Below, piece after piece: positions 13,645-22,670 of a stretch of DNA of 38,060 bases. The stretch covers positions 1-38,060 of the forward strand of contig SZPB01000012.1 of assembly GCA_030263535.1 (NCBI GenBank), given 5' to 3'. How positions within the stretch are numbered: position 1 is the stretch's first letter; each line of letters starts with the position of its first letter. Under the pieces are notes generated by a model that was given only the letters and a program-made list of their open reading frames with translations, did not search any database and had not been told where the DNA came from. Made by a program: the position numbers and the translations under genes. This DNA comes from Cytophagia bacterium CHB2 (GTDB lineage: Bacteria; Zhuqueibacterota; Zhuqueibacteria; Zhuqueibacterales; Zhuqueibacteraceae).

Positions 13645-15096
13645 CTATTTCAAAAGACGCGTTGCCAGCGCCCAATCCTGCTTCGAAAAAAGCCTGACGG
13701 CCAGCAATGCCAGCAAGTATATGAAAAACGCCAATGGCATCAAAAACCAAATTTGAATCCCGGGAAAAAACGCCAGCACTCCGGCCATGCAGGCTGCTGC
13801 GGCAAGCAGTTTGAAGCCGCCGCGCCACAGCGGCTTGCTTTCGAATTTAATCACACGCCGGAAGACGAACGGCGCTTGCAGCGCGACATAGATGAAAATC
13901 GCGCCGAGCGCGGCCCACGCCGCGCCGAGGTAGCCGAAACGTTGAATCATCAAAACATTCAAGGCAATGCTGGCCGCCATGCTGACGGCGTTCACGAACA
14001 AGTCATAGCGCTGGTTGTTGCTGGCGACAAGCGCATACGCAAAAATCTGCGAGGCGGCATAAGGCACGACGACCCAAATGAGAATGCGCAAAACCGGAAC
14101 CGCCTCCATAAACGCGTCGCCGTAGATGAGGCCGATCAACTGCGGGGCCAGCAGCGACAGCATCACGGCCACGGGCAGAATGAGCACGAGCAGCACTTGC
14201 AAGCCCTTTTTGCACGCCACCTCGAATTGATTCACCGCCGGATTCGCGGCATGGTAATAATGCGAGATGATGGGAAAAAGCGAGTTGACGAAACTGTCCA
14301 CCACCACCATCGCCAGCATCAAAAACCGGTAAGCGGCGCTGTACAGCCCGACCTCGTCCATCCCGCGCATTTTGGAAAGAATCGAGACATCGACTTTCCA
14401 ATAAACTGTCACGCAAATCATCGTCAAGGCAAAAACCCGCGCCTGGCCTACGATGCGCCGGGCGAAGGCTGGATCAAAATGAAAGCGGCCGGCGTGTACG
14501 GGTTTCGCCGTGTGGCGTTGCAGATACCAGTAGTAAAAACCCGCGCGCGCAAAACGGCAGGCGACAAAAACCCAAACCAGCGCGAGCAATCCGAATCCTT
14601 GCCACAAGGCGATCAAACTGAACAGCACACGCAACGCATTTTCCAGCACAGCAGTGTAGCCGACGATGTGCAAACGCTCGATGCCGGCGAGCACGCCCTC
14701 GCAAACGTCACACAACGCTGCCGCGAGCAGCGAAAGGCTCACGATGATCGACGCCCACAGTACGGCCTCGCCGTATTGCAGCACGGCGGTAAGCACGATG
14801 AGCAGCAGCATGCTCAACAGCGAAAACGGCAGAGCGATCACGCTGCCGTGGCGGAGATAGCGCCACATTTCTTCCGGCTGCTGCGCCACGTTGCGCGTGA
14901 GCAGATTCTTCAGGCCGAATGCCGAGATGATTTGAAAGATCGCCTGGTAATTGAAAACCGTGGCATATGCGCCCAGGCCCTCAACTTGCAGCTTCCGGCT
15001 GATGGTCACGATCAAGTAGAACGACAACACCGGCTGAAGCGCATTCGCCAAGATCAGCACCGAGGTATTGCGAAAAAAGCGTTGCAGCGTGGACAT
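13645..15096 (-). CDS. Wzx-type polysaccharide flippase (MOP superfamily)
   Basis: 483 residues with about twelve to fourteen hydrophobic segments. The N-terminus (MSTLQRFFRNTSVLILANAL) and the internal stretch SKMRGMDEVGLYSAAYRF are characteristic of Wzx/RfbX flippases, which move undecaprenyl-diphosphate-linked oligosaccharide across the inner membrane. The start MSTLQ at 15096 is chosen because the 49 extra upstream residues overlap the preceding glycosyltransferase gene, whose stop lies 14 bases away. Together with the Wzy-like protein at 26707 it points to Wzx/Wzy-dependent assembly. Confidence 0.94.
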   Translation of the reverse strand: MSTLQRFFRNTSVLILANALQPVLSFYLIVTISRKLQVEGLGAYATVFNYQAIFQIISAFGLKNLLTRNVAQQPEEMWRYLRHGSVIALPFSLLSMLLLIVLTAVLQYGEAVLWASIIVSLSLLAAALCDVCEGVLAGIERLHIVGYTAVLENALRVLFSLIALWQGFGLLALVWVFVACRFARAGFYYWYLQRHTAKPVHAGRFHFDPAFARRIVGQARVFALTMICVTVYWKVDVSILSKMRGMDEVGLYSAAYRFLMLAMVVVDSFVNSLFPIISHYYHAANPAVNQFEVACKKGLQVLLVLILPVAVMLSLLAPQLIGLIYGDAFMEAVPVLRILIWVVVPYAASQIFAYALVASNNQRYDLFVNAVSMAASIALNVLMIQRFGYLGAAWAALGAIFIYVALQAPFVFRRVIKFESKPLWRGGFKLLAAAACMAGVLAFFPGIQIWFLMPLAFFIYLLALLAVRLFSKQDWALATRLLK

Positions 15097-15110
15097 GTGA
15101 CCCGGCCGGC

Positions 15111-16391
15111 TCAAGTGAGTTGCGCCGCGCGCGTTTTGGCGCCGTAAACGTTCGCAAAAATGCGCTCGAAGCTCGACACTTGATGCGCCAAAGAAAATTC
15201 CGTCTCCACTGTGCGGCGCCCTACCTGCGCCAGCAGCGGCCATCGTTCCTGTTCATTCAAGCATTGCAGCAGCAGTTTTTGCAAAGCAGAAGCATCTGCC
15301 GGCGGCGCGAGAAAACCATTTTCACCGTGGCTCACCACTTCGGGAATGCCGCCAACCGCGGTGGCCACTACCGGCTTTTGCGCGGCCATCGCCTCCAGTA
15401 CGACATTCGGCAAACCTTCGGAAACCGAAGGCAGCACAAAAAGATCCAGAGCGCCGAGGATTTCATTGACGTCGTTGCGCGCGCCGAGAAAAGTGATATG
15501 GCCGCTCATTCCCAGCGCCCGCGCCTGCGTCTCCAACTCCGCCCGCAACGAGCCTTCGCCGGCAAAAATCGCGTGCGCGCGCGGAAATTGTTTGACAATC
15601 GCCGGAAACGCTTCGATAAAAAAGCGATGGCCTTTGGGCGGCTCCAGCCTGGCCATAACGCCGATGAGAATCGCATCACTGGGAACGCCCAGCTCCCGGC
15701 GCTTGGCAAGGGTAGTCTGGCGATCGGCGGGACGGTATTTCTCCAAATCCACGCCATAGTGAATCACATGAATTTTCTCCGCCGGAATGTTGCGGCGCTT
15801 GATCAACGAACGTTTGATTTCATGCGAAACCGGAATGATCCGATCCACCCATTTCATTGCCAGGCGATAACCGGCGCGGCGCTGAAAATTATTGTGAAAC
15901 GGATCACCTTCGTGAGAAACGGTTTCCCAGGAAAAAATCGCCGGCACACCGGCGAGCTTGGCGGCAAGGGCGCCAATGATGTCTGCCCAAAGCAAAGTGG
16001 TTTGCACGATATCGATCCGGCGTTGCCGCATCAAACGATAGAGCCGCCAAACCGGCAGCGGATCGAAAGCGGATCGCCGCGCGAATTGAAAAATATCGAC
16101 GCCGAGTTGCTGAAATTTTTGTTCGAGCGGGCCGGTGGGGCCGACATTGGCCAGCAGGACCTCAAATCTCTGCTTATCGAGATGCGCAATCAGCTCCAGC
16201 AATTTGGATTCAGCGCCGCCCATGCGGAAACCGTCGACGATTTGCAGCACGCGCAAGCGCTTTTTATCCGATCGGCCGGGTTGATCGCTTTCGTTGCGCC
16301 CGGGCGAGACATAATCGGCAGCGCCGCTTTCCATGTGCGGGGGCATTGGCCTTTGCCTTTGTTGCGGCTGTAACAATAAATCGTGTTCCAT
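15111..16391 (-). CDS. Glycosyltransferase family 4 (GT-B fold)
   Basis: 426 residues. The N-terminal acceptor domain starts with LRVLQIVDGFRMGGAESKLL, preceded by about 50 polar, Gln/Pro-rich residues. The C-terminal donor domain has HYGVDLEKYRP, GVMARLEPPKGH, FAGEGSLR and the EX7E region SEGLPNVVLEAMAAQKPVVA. Such retaining transferases add a sugar from a nucleotide donor to the growing repeat unit at the inner membrane. The start MEHDLLL at 16391 is chosen because AGAGGA precedes it; the open frame above it (to 16511) has no conserved content. Sugar specificity cannot be read. Confidence 0.93.
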   Translation of the reverse strand: MEHDLLLQPQQRQRPMPPHMESGAADYVSPGRNESDQPGRSDKKRLRVLQIVDGFRMGGAESKLLELIAHLDKQRFEVLLANVGPTGPLEQKFQQLGVDIFQFARRSAFDPLPVWRLYRLMRQRRIDIVQTTLLWADIIGALAAKLAGVPAIFSWETVSHEGDPFHNNFQRRAGYRLAMKWVDRIIPVSHEIKRSLIKRRNIPAEKIHVIHYGVDLEKYRPADRQTTLAKRRELGVPSDAILIGVMARLEPPKGHRFFIEAFPAIVKQFPRAHAIFAGEGSLRAELETQARALGMSGHITFLGARNDVNEILGALDLFVLPSVSEGLPNVVLEAMAAQKPVVATAVGGIPEVVSHGENGFLAPPADASALQKLLLQCLNEQERWPLLAQVGRRTVETEFSLAHQVSSFERIFANVYGAKTRAAQLT

Positions 16392-16544
16392 GTTCACGTC
16401 CTCTTTCCTGTACCGGGGTAAAACGATAACGCCGAACGAGCTTGCTGCAGCCGGCGCAACTACTTTCCTCTCCACCTCATTCAATGTGAAACGATGATTC
16501 AATCGCCGCATCGCAATTGTTGGCTCATCGTCTCGCCGGAAAAA

Positions 16545-17750
16545 TCATCGCGCCGCATGTGCGCGCCGGCGTTGCAAAACCTCTTCAAAAATTTCGATCA
16601 TCTTTTTCGCGTTTGCCTCCCAATTCCATTTGTGCTCGACGTCACGCCGCGCCCGCTCGCTGACACGCTGCCGTGCTTCTGCAGAATCGGCCAGTGCCGT
16701 GATTTTCTGGACCAACTCCGCACCGGAATCGGGGTCGAAAAGATACCCGTTGACGCCGTCATTGATCACTTCCGCAATCTGGCCCACGGCGCTGGCCAGC
16801 ACCGCCTTGCCGGCAGCCATGTATTCGAAAATTTTCATCGAGGAGGCATACCAAAAATCCAATTTGGGATACGGCGCCAGGACCACGTCCATGCACGACA
16901 AATAACGCGGCACTTCTTCATGGGGCACGGTGCCGGGCAGGATCACGCGCGCGGCATATTCACCGGTTTGCAGCTCTTTACGCATCAGTTCCTGATTGGG
17001 GCCACCGCCCACCATCATAAAACTCACCTGCGGCCGCGTTGCCAAAACCTGGCGCGCCGCGGCAATCAAGTTCTCGATGCCGGTCCAGCCGACCAATGCG
17101 CCCACCCAGCCAACAACGGTTTTCCCGGCGAGGTTGTATTTCTGCACGAACTCGCGATCCCGGGGCAGCGGCCGGAATTTTTGCGGATCCGCGGCGTTGG
17201 GAATGACGTGCATCTTGCCGGCGGGAATGCCGTGTTCGATATAATAATTCTTGAGCACATTTGAAATGACAATGACCGCATCCGCAGCGCGCAAGTTGGC
17301 AAGCTCGATGCGCGCCGGCAATTTGCCCAGATGCAAATAATCCTTGCCGTAAAAGGTATTGTGCTCGAATGTCGGCGGGCAATCCGCTTCCACAACGAGA
17401 GGCAAGTTCAACAGGCGGGAGAGCCACGATCCGGAGAAATAGTAGAATTCCAGGCGGTTGAAAAACACATCGGGCTTTTGCCGCTTGAGCAGGAAATATT
17501 CCTGGCTGAGATGGCGGAAGTTGTTGACCAGGCGTTTCGGCTCATGCAGATAAGGCTGCAAGCGCGGCTTCATGCCAGCGTGATTTTTCCCGCCGAATCC
17601 GTTTTGATTTTTGGGTTGCGGCGTGCGCCACTCTAAATGCGCGGTGTGTCCCAACCGCCGCAATGCGGCAATGAACTCTTTGGCTTTGACCGCAGACCCG
17701 GCGGAGATGCCATCAATGTCCCAGAGATAGTTGAAGTACGTAATCGTCAC
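16545..17750 (-). CDS. Glycosyltransferase family 4 (GT-B fold)
   Basis: 401 residues. The N-terminal domain begins TITYFNYLWDIDGISAGSAV. The donor domain has VIPNAADPQKFRP, VVGWVGALVGWTGIENLI, FMMVGGGPN and the catalytic region WYASSMKIFEYMAAGKAVLA, followed by NGYLFDP. The start is GTG at 17750, with GAGAG upstream. It lies 117 bases after the carbamoyltransferase gene and is followed by the other GT4, so the two are likely to add successive sugars of one repeat unit. Confidence 0.93.
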   Translation of the reverse strand: MTITYFNYLWDIDGISAGSAVKAKEFIAALRRLGHTAHLEWRTPQPKNQNGFGGKNHAGMKPRLQPYLHEPKRLVNNFRHLSQEYFLLKRQKPDVFFNRLEFYYFSGSWLSRLLNLPLVVEADCPPTFEHNTFYGKDYLHLGKLPARIELANLRAADAVIVISNVLKNYYIEHGIPAGKMHVIPNAADPQKFRPLPRDREFVQKYNLAGKTVVGWVGALVGWTGIENLIAAARQVLATRPQVSFMMVGGGPNQELMRKELQTGEYAARVILPGTVPHEEVPRYLSCMDVVLAPYPKLDFWYASSMKIFEYMAAGKAVLASAVGQIAEVINDGVNGYLFDPDSGAELVQKITALADSAEARQRVSERARRDVEHKWNWEANAKKMIEIFEEVLQRRRAHAAR

Positions 17751-17867
17751 AATTGTCTCTCACATCGTCCATAATGGCGCATCAATGGCAAGTGCTATGC
17801 CCTCACGCCCATTTGATGGCCGCCGTCCTTTGCCGCCATGTTACTAATTCCGAAGTTGCATTCTCAG

Positions 17868-19595
17868 TTAATTTTGGTTTTGGCCTTTGATGAGAAACGG
17901 CCCGAGCGCCAGGTAATCGAGATGGCCGAGCTGAAAGGCGCGGATGGCGTCTTCCGGCGAACAAACGATCGGCTCTTCGTGCATGTTGAAGCTGGTATTG
18001 ACGATGCTCGGAATGCCGGTGAGCTTGTAATACTCCTTCAAGATGCGATAATAACTGGCATTCGATTGTTCGTCGATCAACTGCGGCCGCGCAGTGTTGT
18101 CAACGTGCACGGCTGCCGGCGATTTTGTGCGCATGAAATCCGTGCAATCGAAAGTAATCGTCATGAAGCGCGCCGGATATTCCGCACCGCTCAAATTCTT
18201 GTAGCAGCGCGGCGCTTCCTCCATCAGCGTCACCGGCGCGAACGGCATGAACTCCGTGCGTTTGAGGCGGTCGTTGAGCCATTTGTTGACCGCCGGATCG
18301 ACCGCGGGATATAAGATCGAGCGGTTGCCGAGCGCGCGCGGGCCATATTCCATCGCGCCGTTGAAACGCGCCACCACTTTGTTTTGCGTCAACAATCCGG
18401 CAACTTTGACTTCGATATCCTTGTGATATTCGAACGGCACGCCTTTGTCGCGCAGCGCCTTTTCCATTTGCTTCTCGGAATAATCCGGGCCGAGATAAGC
18501 ATGCGGCAGGGCGCTGCCGCGCGAGCCGTTTTGATTGATGTCGTAATACAGTGCGCCGCCGGCGCAGACGCCGCCATCGCCCATATTCGGGAAAATATAA
18601 ACCCGCTTCACGCCCGGCACTTCGAACACACGCTGATTCAATTTCACGTTCGCAAAAATGCCGCCGGCCAGGCAGAAACTGTCGACTTTGTAATGTTCCA
18701 TCGCATTCTTCACCAGCGTGGTCACGACTTCCTCGAAGCGACGCTGAAAGGCCGCGGCAATATCTTCACGCTTGTACTTGGCCACCAACTTGCTCATCAT
18801 GCTGCTTTTGGCAAACGGCATTTTTTTATGCCAGATTTTTCCCATCATATAAGGCGCATGTACGTCCAGGCCTTCACACACCAACAGGCCTTTGATTTCA
18901 TCATACACCGGTGAGGCGGGATCGCCGAACGCCGCGAGTCCGAGAATTTTTCCCTCGTGCCGGCCGCCGCGAAAGCCGAGCCAGTTGGTCAGGCTTTGGT
19001 AATAATGCCCGAGCGAATTGGGATAATAGCTGCGGTGCACGGCTCTCATCTTTTTGCCTTCACCGAGGCAAACCATCGTCGAAACGAAATCGCCCCAGGC
19101 ATCGCCGGTGATCACGATAGCCTTTTCGAAGCCGCTGGTGTAATACGCCGAAGCGGCGTGCGTCAAATGATGCTCGACGCGATGCAACTGCGCTTGGGGA
19201 AACATCTCGCGCAGGCGTTTTTCGTAGCGGCGATACAGCAGCGCCATGCGCGGATAGGTTTTCATGAGCAAGCTGCCGGACATCACCAATTGTCGCGTGC
19301 GGTCGCCAAATCCCGCCCGCGCGGACTTTGAGCCGGCAAAAACGCTTTTCGGATACTTCGGAAAAATATTTTTGAAAATGTCTTCGCCCTTGCGCAGCTC
19401 GGGAATCACGACATGCTTGATGTCTTCGTGTTTCACGCCCGCGATCTGCATCACAGCCGGAATCGAGCGTGAGGGGAACTGCGTGTCCATTTTGATGCGT
19501 GACAACCGTTCTTCGCTGATTGCTGCCAGTATGCGCCCGTCTTTGACGATGACGGCGCCGGTGTCATGCCCCTGGGTGATGGAAAGGACGGCCAT
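17868..19595 (-). CDS. Carbamoyltransferase (NodU/CmcH family)
   Basis: 575 residues, full length for the family. It would transfer a carbamoyl group from carbamoyl phosphate, through carbamoyl-AMP, to a sugar hydroxyl. The N-terminal TsaD/Kae1-like part has ITQGHDTGAVIV, the metal-binding HHLTHAASAYY (His142, His143, His146) and ITGDAWGD. The C-terminal YrdC-like part has MEYGPRALGNRSI and NTSFNMHEEPIVCSPEDAI. AGGAGA precedes ATG 19595. Located among glycosyltransferases, it probably decorates a residue of the surface polysaccharide rather than a Nod factor or antibiotic. All key motifs are intact. Confidence 0.95.
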   Translation of the reverse strand: MAVLSITQGHDTGAVIVKDGRILAAISEERLSRIKMDTQFPSRSIPAVMQIAGVKHEDIKHVVIPELRKGEDIFKNIFPKYPKSVFAGSKSARAGFGDRTRQLVMSGSLLMKTYPRMALLYRRYEKRLREMFPQAQLHRVEHHLTHAASAYYTSGFEKAIVITGDAWGDFVSTMVCLGEGKKMRAVHRSYYPNSLGHYYQSLTNWLGFRGGRHEGKILGLAAFGDPASPVYDEIKGLLVCEGLDVHAPYMMGKIWHKKMPFAKSSMMSKLVAKYKREDIAAAFQRRFEEVVTTLVKNAMEHYKVDSFCLAGGIFANVKLNQRVFEVPGVKRVYIFPNMGDGGVCAGGALYYDINQNGSRGSALPHAYLGPDYSEKQMEKALRDKGVPFEYHKDIEVKVAGLLTQNKVVARFNGAMEYGPRALGNRSILYPAVDPAVNKWLNDRLKRTEFMPFAPVTLMEEAPRCYKNLSGAEYPARFMTITFDCTDFMRTKSPAAVHVDNTARPQLIDEQSNASYYRILKEYYKLTGIPSIVNTSFNMHEEPIVCSPEDAIRAFQLGHLDYLALGPFLIKGQNQN

Positions 19596-19676
19596 AAAGT
19601 CTCCTGGTTAAACGGCCGTCCGTGGTCGAAAATCAAGCGTCTCATGCTGCTCGAGGTTTGAAAAACGTTGTGATGT

Positions 19677-20375
19677 TTATTGTGAATAGGCAAAATCGGC
19701 CTGCGGTTGCCGCCGGCTGATTTCAAATTTTTCGCCGAACATGATCACGAAGTCAAGCGTGAAACCGAACAAATGATTGCGTTTGATGCGATAGTGTTGA
19801 ATGCCGGCGTCCCGCAGAATCCCGCAAATGTCGTTGTACGACAGCAGAAACATGTAATCGCCGGCCGCCCAGCCTTTTCCCATGAGCCGCAGATAGCGCT
19901 CGAACAGCGGCTTGGGCAGATAATGCAGCAGCGGCGTGCGCGTGTGCACCTCCACCGGAAAAAAGCGGTTCGGCGTGGTGAGGTAGGCATTTTTCGCGAC
20001 GCGGCGGATTTCTTTCAAGAACAGAATCTGGCGCTCGCGATCGCCCACGTGCTCGATCACCGCGTTCGACCAGCAAAGATCGAAGCTTTGATCCGGGAAT
20101 GGAAAAATCTTGCCGTCATACACCTGCGCCTGAACTGCGGGATAGCGCGCGCGGAATTTCCGGTACTGGTCCACGCCCAGCGCCGTGATGTTGCGCTGAT
20201 GCGGATACAGCTTTTCAAGAAGATTGTCTGTGGCGCTGTACTCTTCTTCCGCAGCGCCGACATCGAGAATCCGGGTGGTTGCCTCCGGCGCAAAAACCTG
20301 CATGAAGGTGTCGAATTTCTTGCGGCGATTTTGGCCGCTGATCCGGTATGCGAGTTTGTTTTTCCAGTCACGCAT
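19677..20375 (-). CDS. SAM-dependent methyltransferase (class I)
   Basis: 232 residues. The SAM-binding region is ILDVGAAEEEYS, with an acidic cluster where many relatives have GxGxG. It is followed by FPDQSFDLCWSNAVIEHVGD and a Methyltransf_11-like core; EVHTRTPLLHYLPK is typical of polysaccharide-locus relatives. The start MRDWKNKLAYR at 20375 is chosen because AAGGGAT precedes it; the open frame above it overlaps the secreted-protein gene and is Arg-rich. It ends 81 bases before the carbamoyltransferase. It probably methylates a sugar of the polymer; the acceptor is unknown. Confidence 0.88.
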   Translation of the reverse strand: MRDWKNKLAYRISGQNRRKKFDTFMQVFAPEATTRILDVGAAEEEYSATDNLLEKLYPHQRNITALGVDQYRKFRARYPAVQAQVYDGKIFPFPDQSFDLCWSNAVIEHVGDRERQILFLKEIRRVAKNAYLTTPNRFFPVEVHTRTPLLHYLPKPLFERYLRLMGKGWAAGDYMFLLSYNDICGILRDAGIQHYRIKRNHLFGFTLDFVIMFGEKFEISRRQPQADFAYSQ

Positions 20376-20409
20376 GGCGTCATCCCTTACAGCAAGGCAA
20401 CAGGACAGG

Positions 20410-22284
20410 TCAATTCTCGATCCTGACATTTTGCGGCGCCGCCGGCGGATCGTTATCCGGCTCCGGCCCGCTGCCGTTTTGATACACAAACTTGATTGCA
20501 TCCGCGACCACCGTGCCGCTTGCGCCGGCGCTCAGAATCTTCACCTCGGCGTTGCTGCCGGCAGTGAAAAGGTACGTGCCCAACGAATTCCACCTGCCAA
20601 CGTTGTTGCGCTGATTCACGGTTTTGTTGGCCGAGCCGCCGGTGTGCGTGATCGTGTACGTCACGCTCGTCGCCGCGTCGCCCGAGTTGGGTTGGCCGTG
20701 CCACTCGAAAACTTCATACGGGCCGGATACTCCGATTTTCGGACGGAAAGTCGCCGTAGCCGAGCGATCGGTGGTGAGGTGCATTCCGTAGGAATTGTCC
20801 ACCCACGAAGCGCAGCGCAGCGTGTAATACTGGCTCCCGCCTTCCTCACAAACCTGCTGCCATGATCCTGAAAAACTTGCCGCCGGCGATCCGGCCGTCG
20901 TGGCGCTGCGAACGTTGTCGATCACCATGTCCGCCACTACCGTTTGCGGCGTCTTCACCAAAACCACGCCGTCGCCGACGATGATCGTCGCATTGCCGTA
21001 GCCGGTAAAGCTGTGGCCGTTGAGCGTGAGCGAGGTGAATTGCTGGCCGTTGTTCATCGCCGGGTCTTGCCCGCCTTGAAAGCGCCAGTACGGCCCGGCA
21101 TAACCCGGCGCGGAACGCAATTCCGCATCCGTCACCGTTGTGTTGGTGTTGCTGACGTTGGCAATCACCGCGCCCTTGTCAAAAAAGCGCACCCAGATGC
21201 CGCGCTTCACTTCGTACATGTTGCCGGTGGGATAGCCTACGTCAAGGTCGAACTCGTCATAATACTCCGTCCAATAATGTTCGCCCGACTCCCAGGTATG
21301 CAAATCGAAATACTGGCCGAAGAGCATGGCGCGCGCCAGGCCGAAGCGCATGTAGATAAAATCGTTCTTGCTCCCGCCGACACCCTTTGACGTTGGATTT
21401 GACGGATCGGTTTTGTTGTTCAACGTGAAAATCGGCGGCTGCGCTGCCCGAGAATGAAGCTGCGGCATGATGTTTTTGTCGTAATCCCAATTGAATAACC
21501 CGCCAGTGTTTTCGAAATACAAACCGTTGACCGCCGAGGCAGTCGGCAAATCTTGCGAGCCAGTGTTGATCACAATCAATTTGTTCGGCCCGAGCAGGCT
21601 GCGCAGCTTGTTGAGAAATTTGTCCACGCCCGCCACCCAGCGCTCGATCACCCAATTCTTACCCTTGCCCGGTTCAGTGAGATCGTTCTGGCCGTTGTTG
21701 TCGAGATCGACGTCCGGAAACATATTCCATTCCAGATGCAGGCGATAATAAAGCCCGTCGGAAACGATTCCTTCCGCGCCCGATTGCCGAACCAATCTTT
21801 CAAGCTCAATCGGGAAGAAATCATGTAGGCGCTGATTCGTAAAGCTCTGGCCGTTGATCGTGCCGCTCGCTGTCGGGCATAACTCCGAAAGATTCGCCCA
21901 GTAGGTATTCCCGCCGTAGAGCACGATCTTGTTTCCCTTCGAGTCGCGCAGAAACCACGAGTCCGGGAAGCCGTTCAGGTACTCATCTGCTCGATTGAAA
22001 TCTCTCATGATCAGCCACATGAGATTAGGATTCAATGCGCGGATGCGGTCGATATAGGCCTTGTTATCCTGCCGCATGAAAAGCAAATCGAATTTCGCAT
22101 ACCATTCATCGGGCGCACCGCCCCATTGCAGTTGAGCGGTGCGCGGGAAGGGGTGATTACGGATTTGCTGCGCTGCAGCCGGCTTTGGCAAACCCAATAA
22201 TGCCACAACCGGCGCCAGTACCATCAAAAAAAACGTTCCCAATTTTCGAGACCAGCACAACGGCGTGTCCTTTCGTCTCATCAT
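20410..22284 (-). CDS. Secreted GHL15-like putative glycoside hydrolase with golvesin domain
   Basis: About 624 residues. A signal peptide is visible (FFLMVLAPVVALLGLPKPAAAQQ region). The catalytic-type domain resembles putative glycoside hydrolase family GHL15: NPNLMWLIMRDFN, GIVSDGLYYRL, NKLIVINTGSQD, YFENTGG. Residues about 453-602 form a golvesin C-terminal-like domain ending VGRWNSLGTYLF and TVVADAIKFVY. The protein then stops at PPAAPQNVRIEN, which looks like the first strand of a fibronectin type III domain, so a C-terminal module seems to have been lost. The start is ATG 22284 with GGATGAG upstream; an in-frame codon at 22299 is possible. It may hydrolyse or bind the locus's own polymer. 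Confidence 0.87.
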   Translation of the reverse strand: MMRRKDTPLCWSRKLGTFFLMVLAPVVALLGLPKPAAAQQIRNHPFPRTAQLQWGGAPDEWYAKFDLLFMRQDNKAYIDRIRALNPNLMWLIMRDFNRADEYLNGFPDSWFLRDSKGNKIVLYGGNTYWANLSELCPTASGTINGQSFTNQRLHDFFPIELERLVRQSGAEGIVSDGLYYRLHLEWNMFPDVDLDNNGQNDLTEPGKGKNWVIERWVAGVDKFLNKLRSLLGPNKLIVINTGSQDLPTASAVNGLYFENTGGLFNWDYDKNIMPQLHSRAAQPPIFTLNNKTDPSNPTSKGVGGSKNDFIYMRFGLARAMLFGQYFDLHTWESGEHYWTEYYDEFDLDVGYPTGNMYEVKRGIWVRFFDKGAVIANVSNTNTTVTDAELRSAPGYAGPYWRFQGGQDPAMNNGQQFTSLTLNGHSFTGYGNATIIVGDGVVLVKTPQTVVADMVIDNVRSATTAGSPAASFSGSWQQVCEEGGSQYYTLRCASWVDNSYGMHLTTDRSATATFRPKIGVSGPYEVFEWHGQPNSGDAATSVTYTITHTGGSANKTVNQRNNVGRWNSLGTYLFTAGSNAEVKILSAGASGTVVADAIKFVYQNGSGPEPDNDPPAAPQNVRIEN

Positions 22285-22405
22285 TGTGATCTCATCCATG
22301 AAAGTTAAATACCCATCCTGGATGCATGTGCCCCGCCGGCGCGGGATTGTGTTGTCGAGCCGTAACTTTCATTCTCAAAATCTGCTTTGACCTGGCTTTT
22401 TATGC

Positions 22406-22474
22406 AACACGCGTGCCAACACATGCCCAGAAATCAACTATGCGTATTTATATATACGCACGTTGACACGTGTT
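22406..22474. repeat. Nested palindromes upstream of the secreted-protein gene
   Basis: Outer arms AACACGCGTGCCAAC (22406-22420) and GTTGACACGTGTT (22462-22474) are complementary with two extra bases in the left arm. Between them TGCGTAT-TTATAT-ATACGCA (22441-22460) is a perfect seven-base palindrome with a six-base spacer. This lies in the 370-base gap upstream of the GHL15/golvesin gene. It could be an operator, part of a promoter region or a dispersed hairpin. The rest of 22300-22670 shows no coding sequence. Confidence 0.5.
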
Positions 22475-22670
22475 AGCGTTTTACGGAAGATATGCGGATG
22501 CAAGGGTTACGAATACTTCACATTTGACTCAAAGCGTAGCAGAGCTCTCGTGTTCGCCTTTTTGATTGTTGAACTTTGCCGAAACAGTTCCAGCCTGCCG
22601 AGACAGTTCTTGAACCTGCTGTAAAAAATACGGCGACTGTGGCCGGAATTTAATCACCAACCGACCGGAA

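Noticed and set aside
13606-15147. 513-residue plus-strand open frame opposite the Wzx gene
   Set aside because: His/Gln/Arg-rich, no domain or ribosome site, and fully antisense to an unmistakable flippase. It is open because of the codon use of the real gene.
15120-16373. 417-residue plus-strand open frame opposite a GT4 gene
   Set aside because: Antisense shadow of the glycosyltransferase with no recognisable motif.
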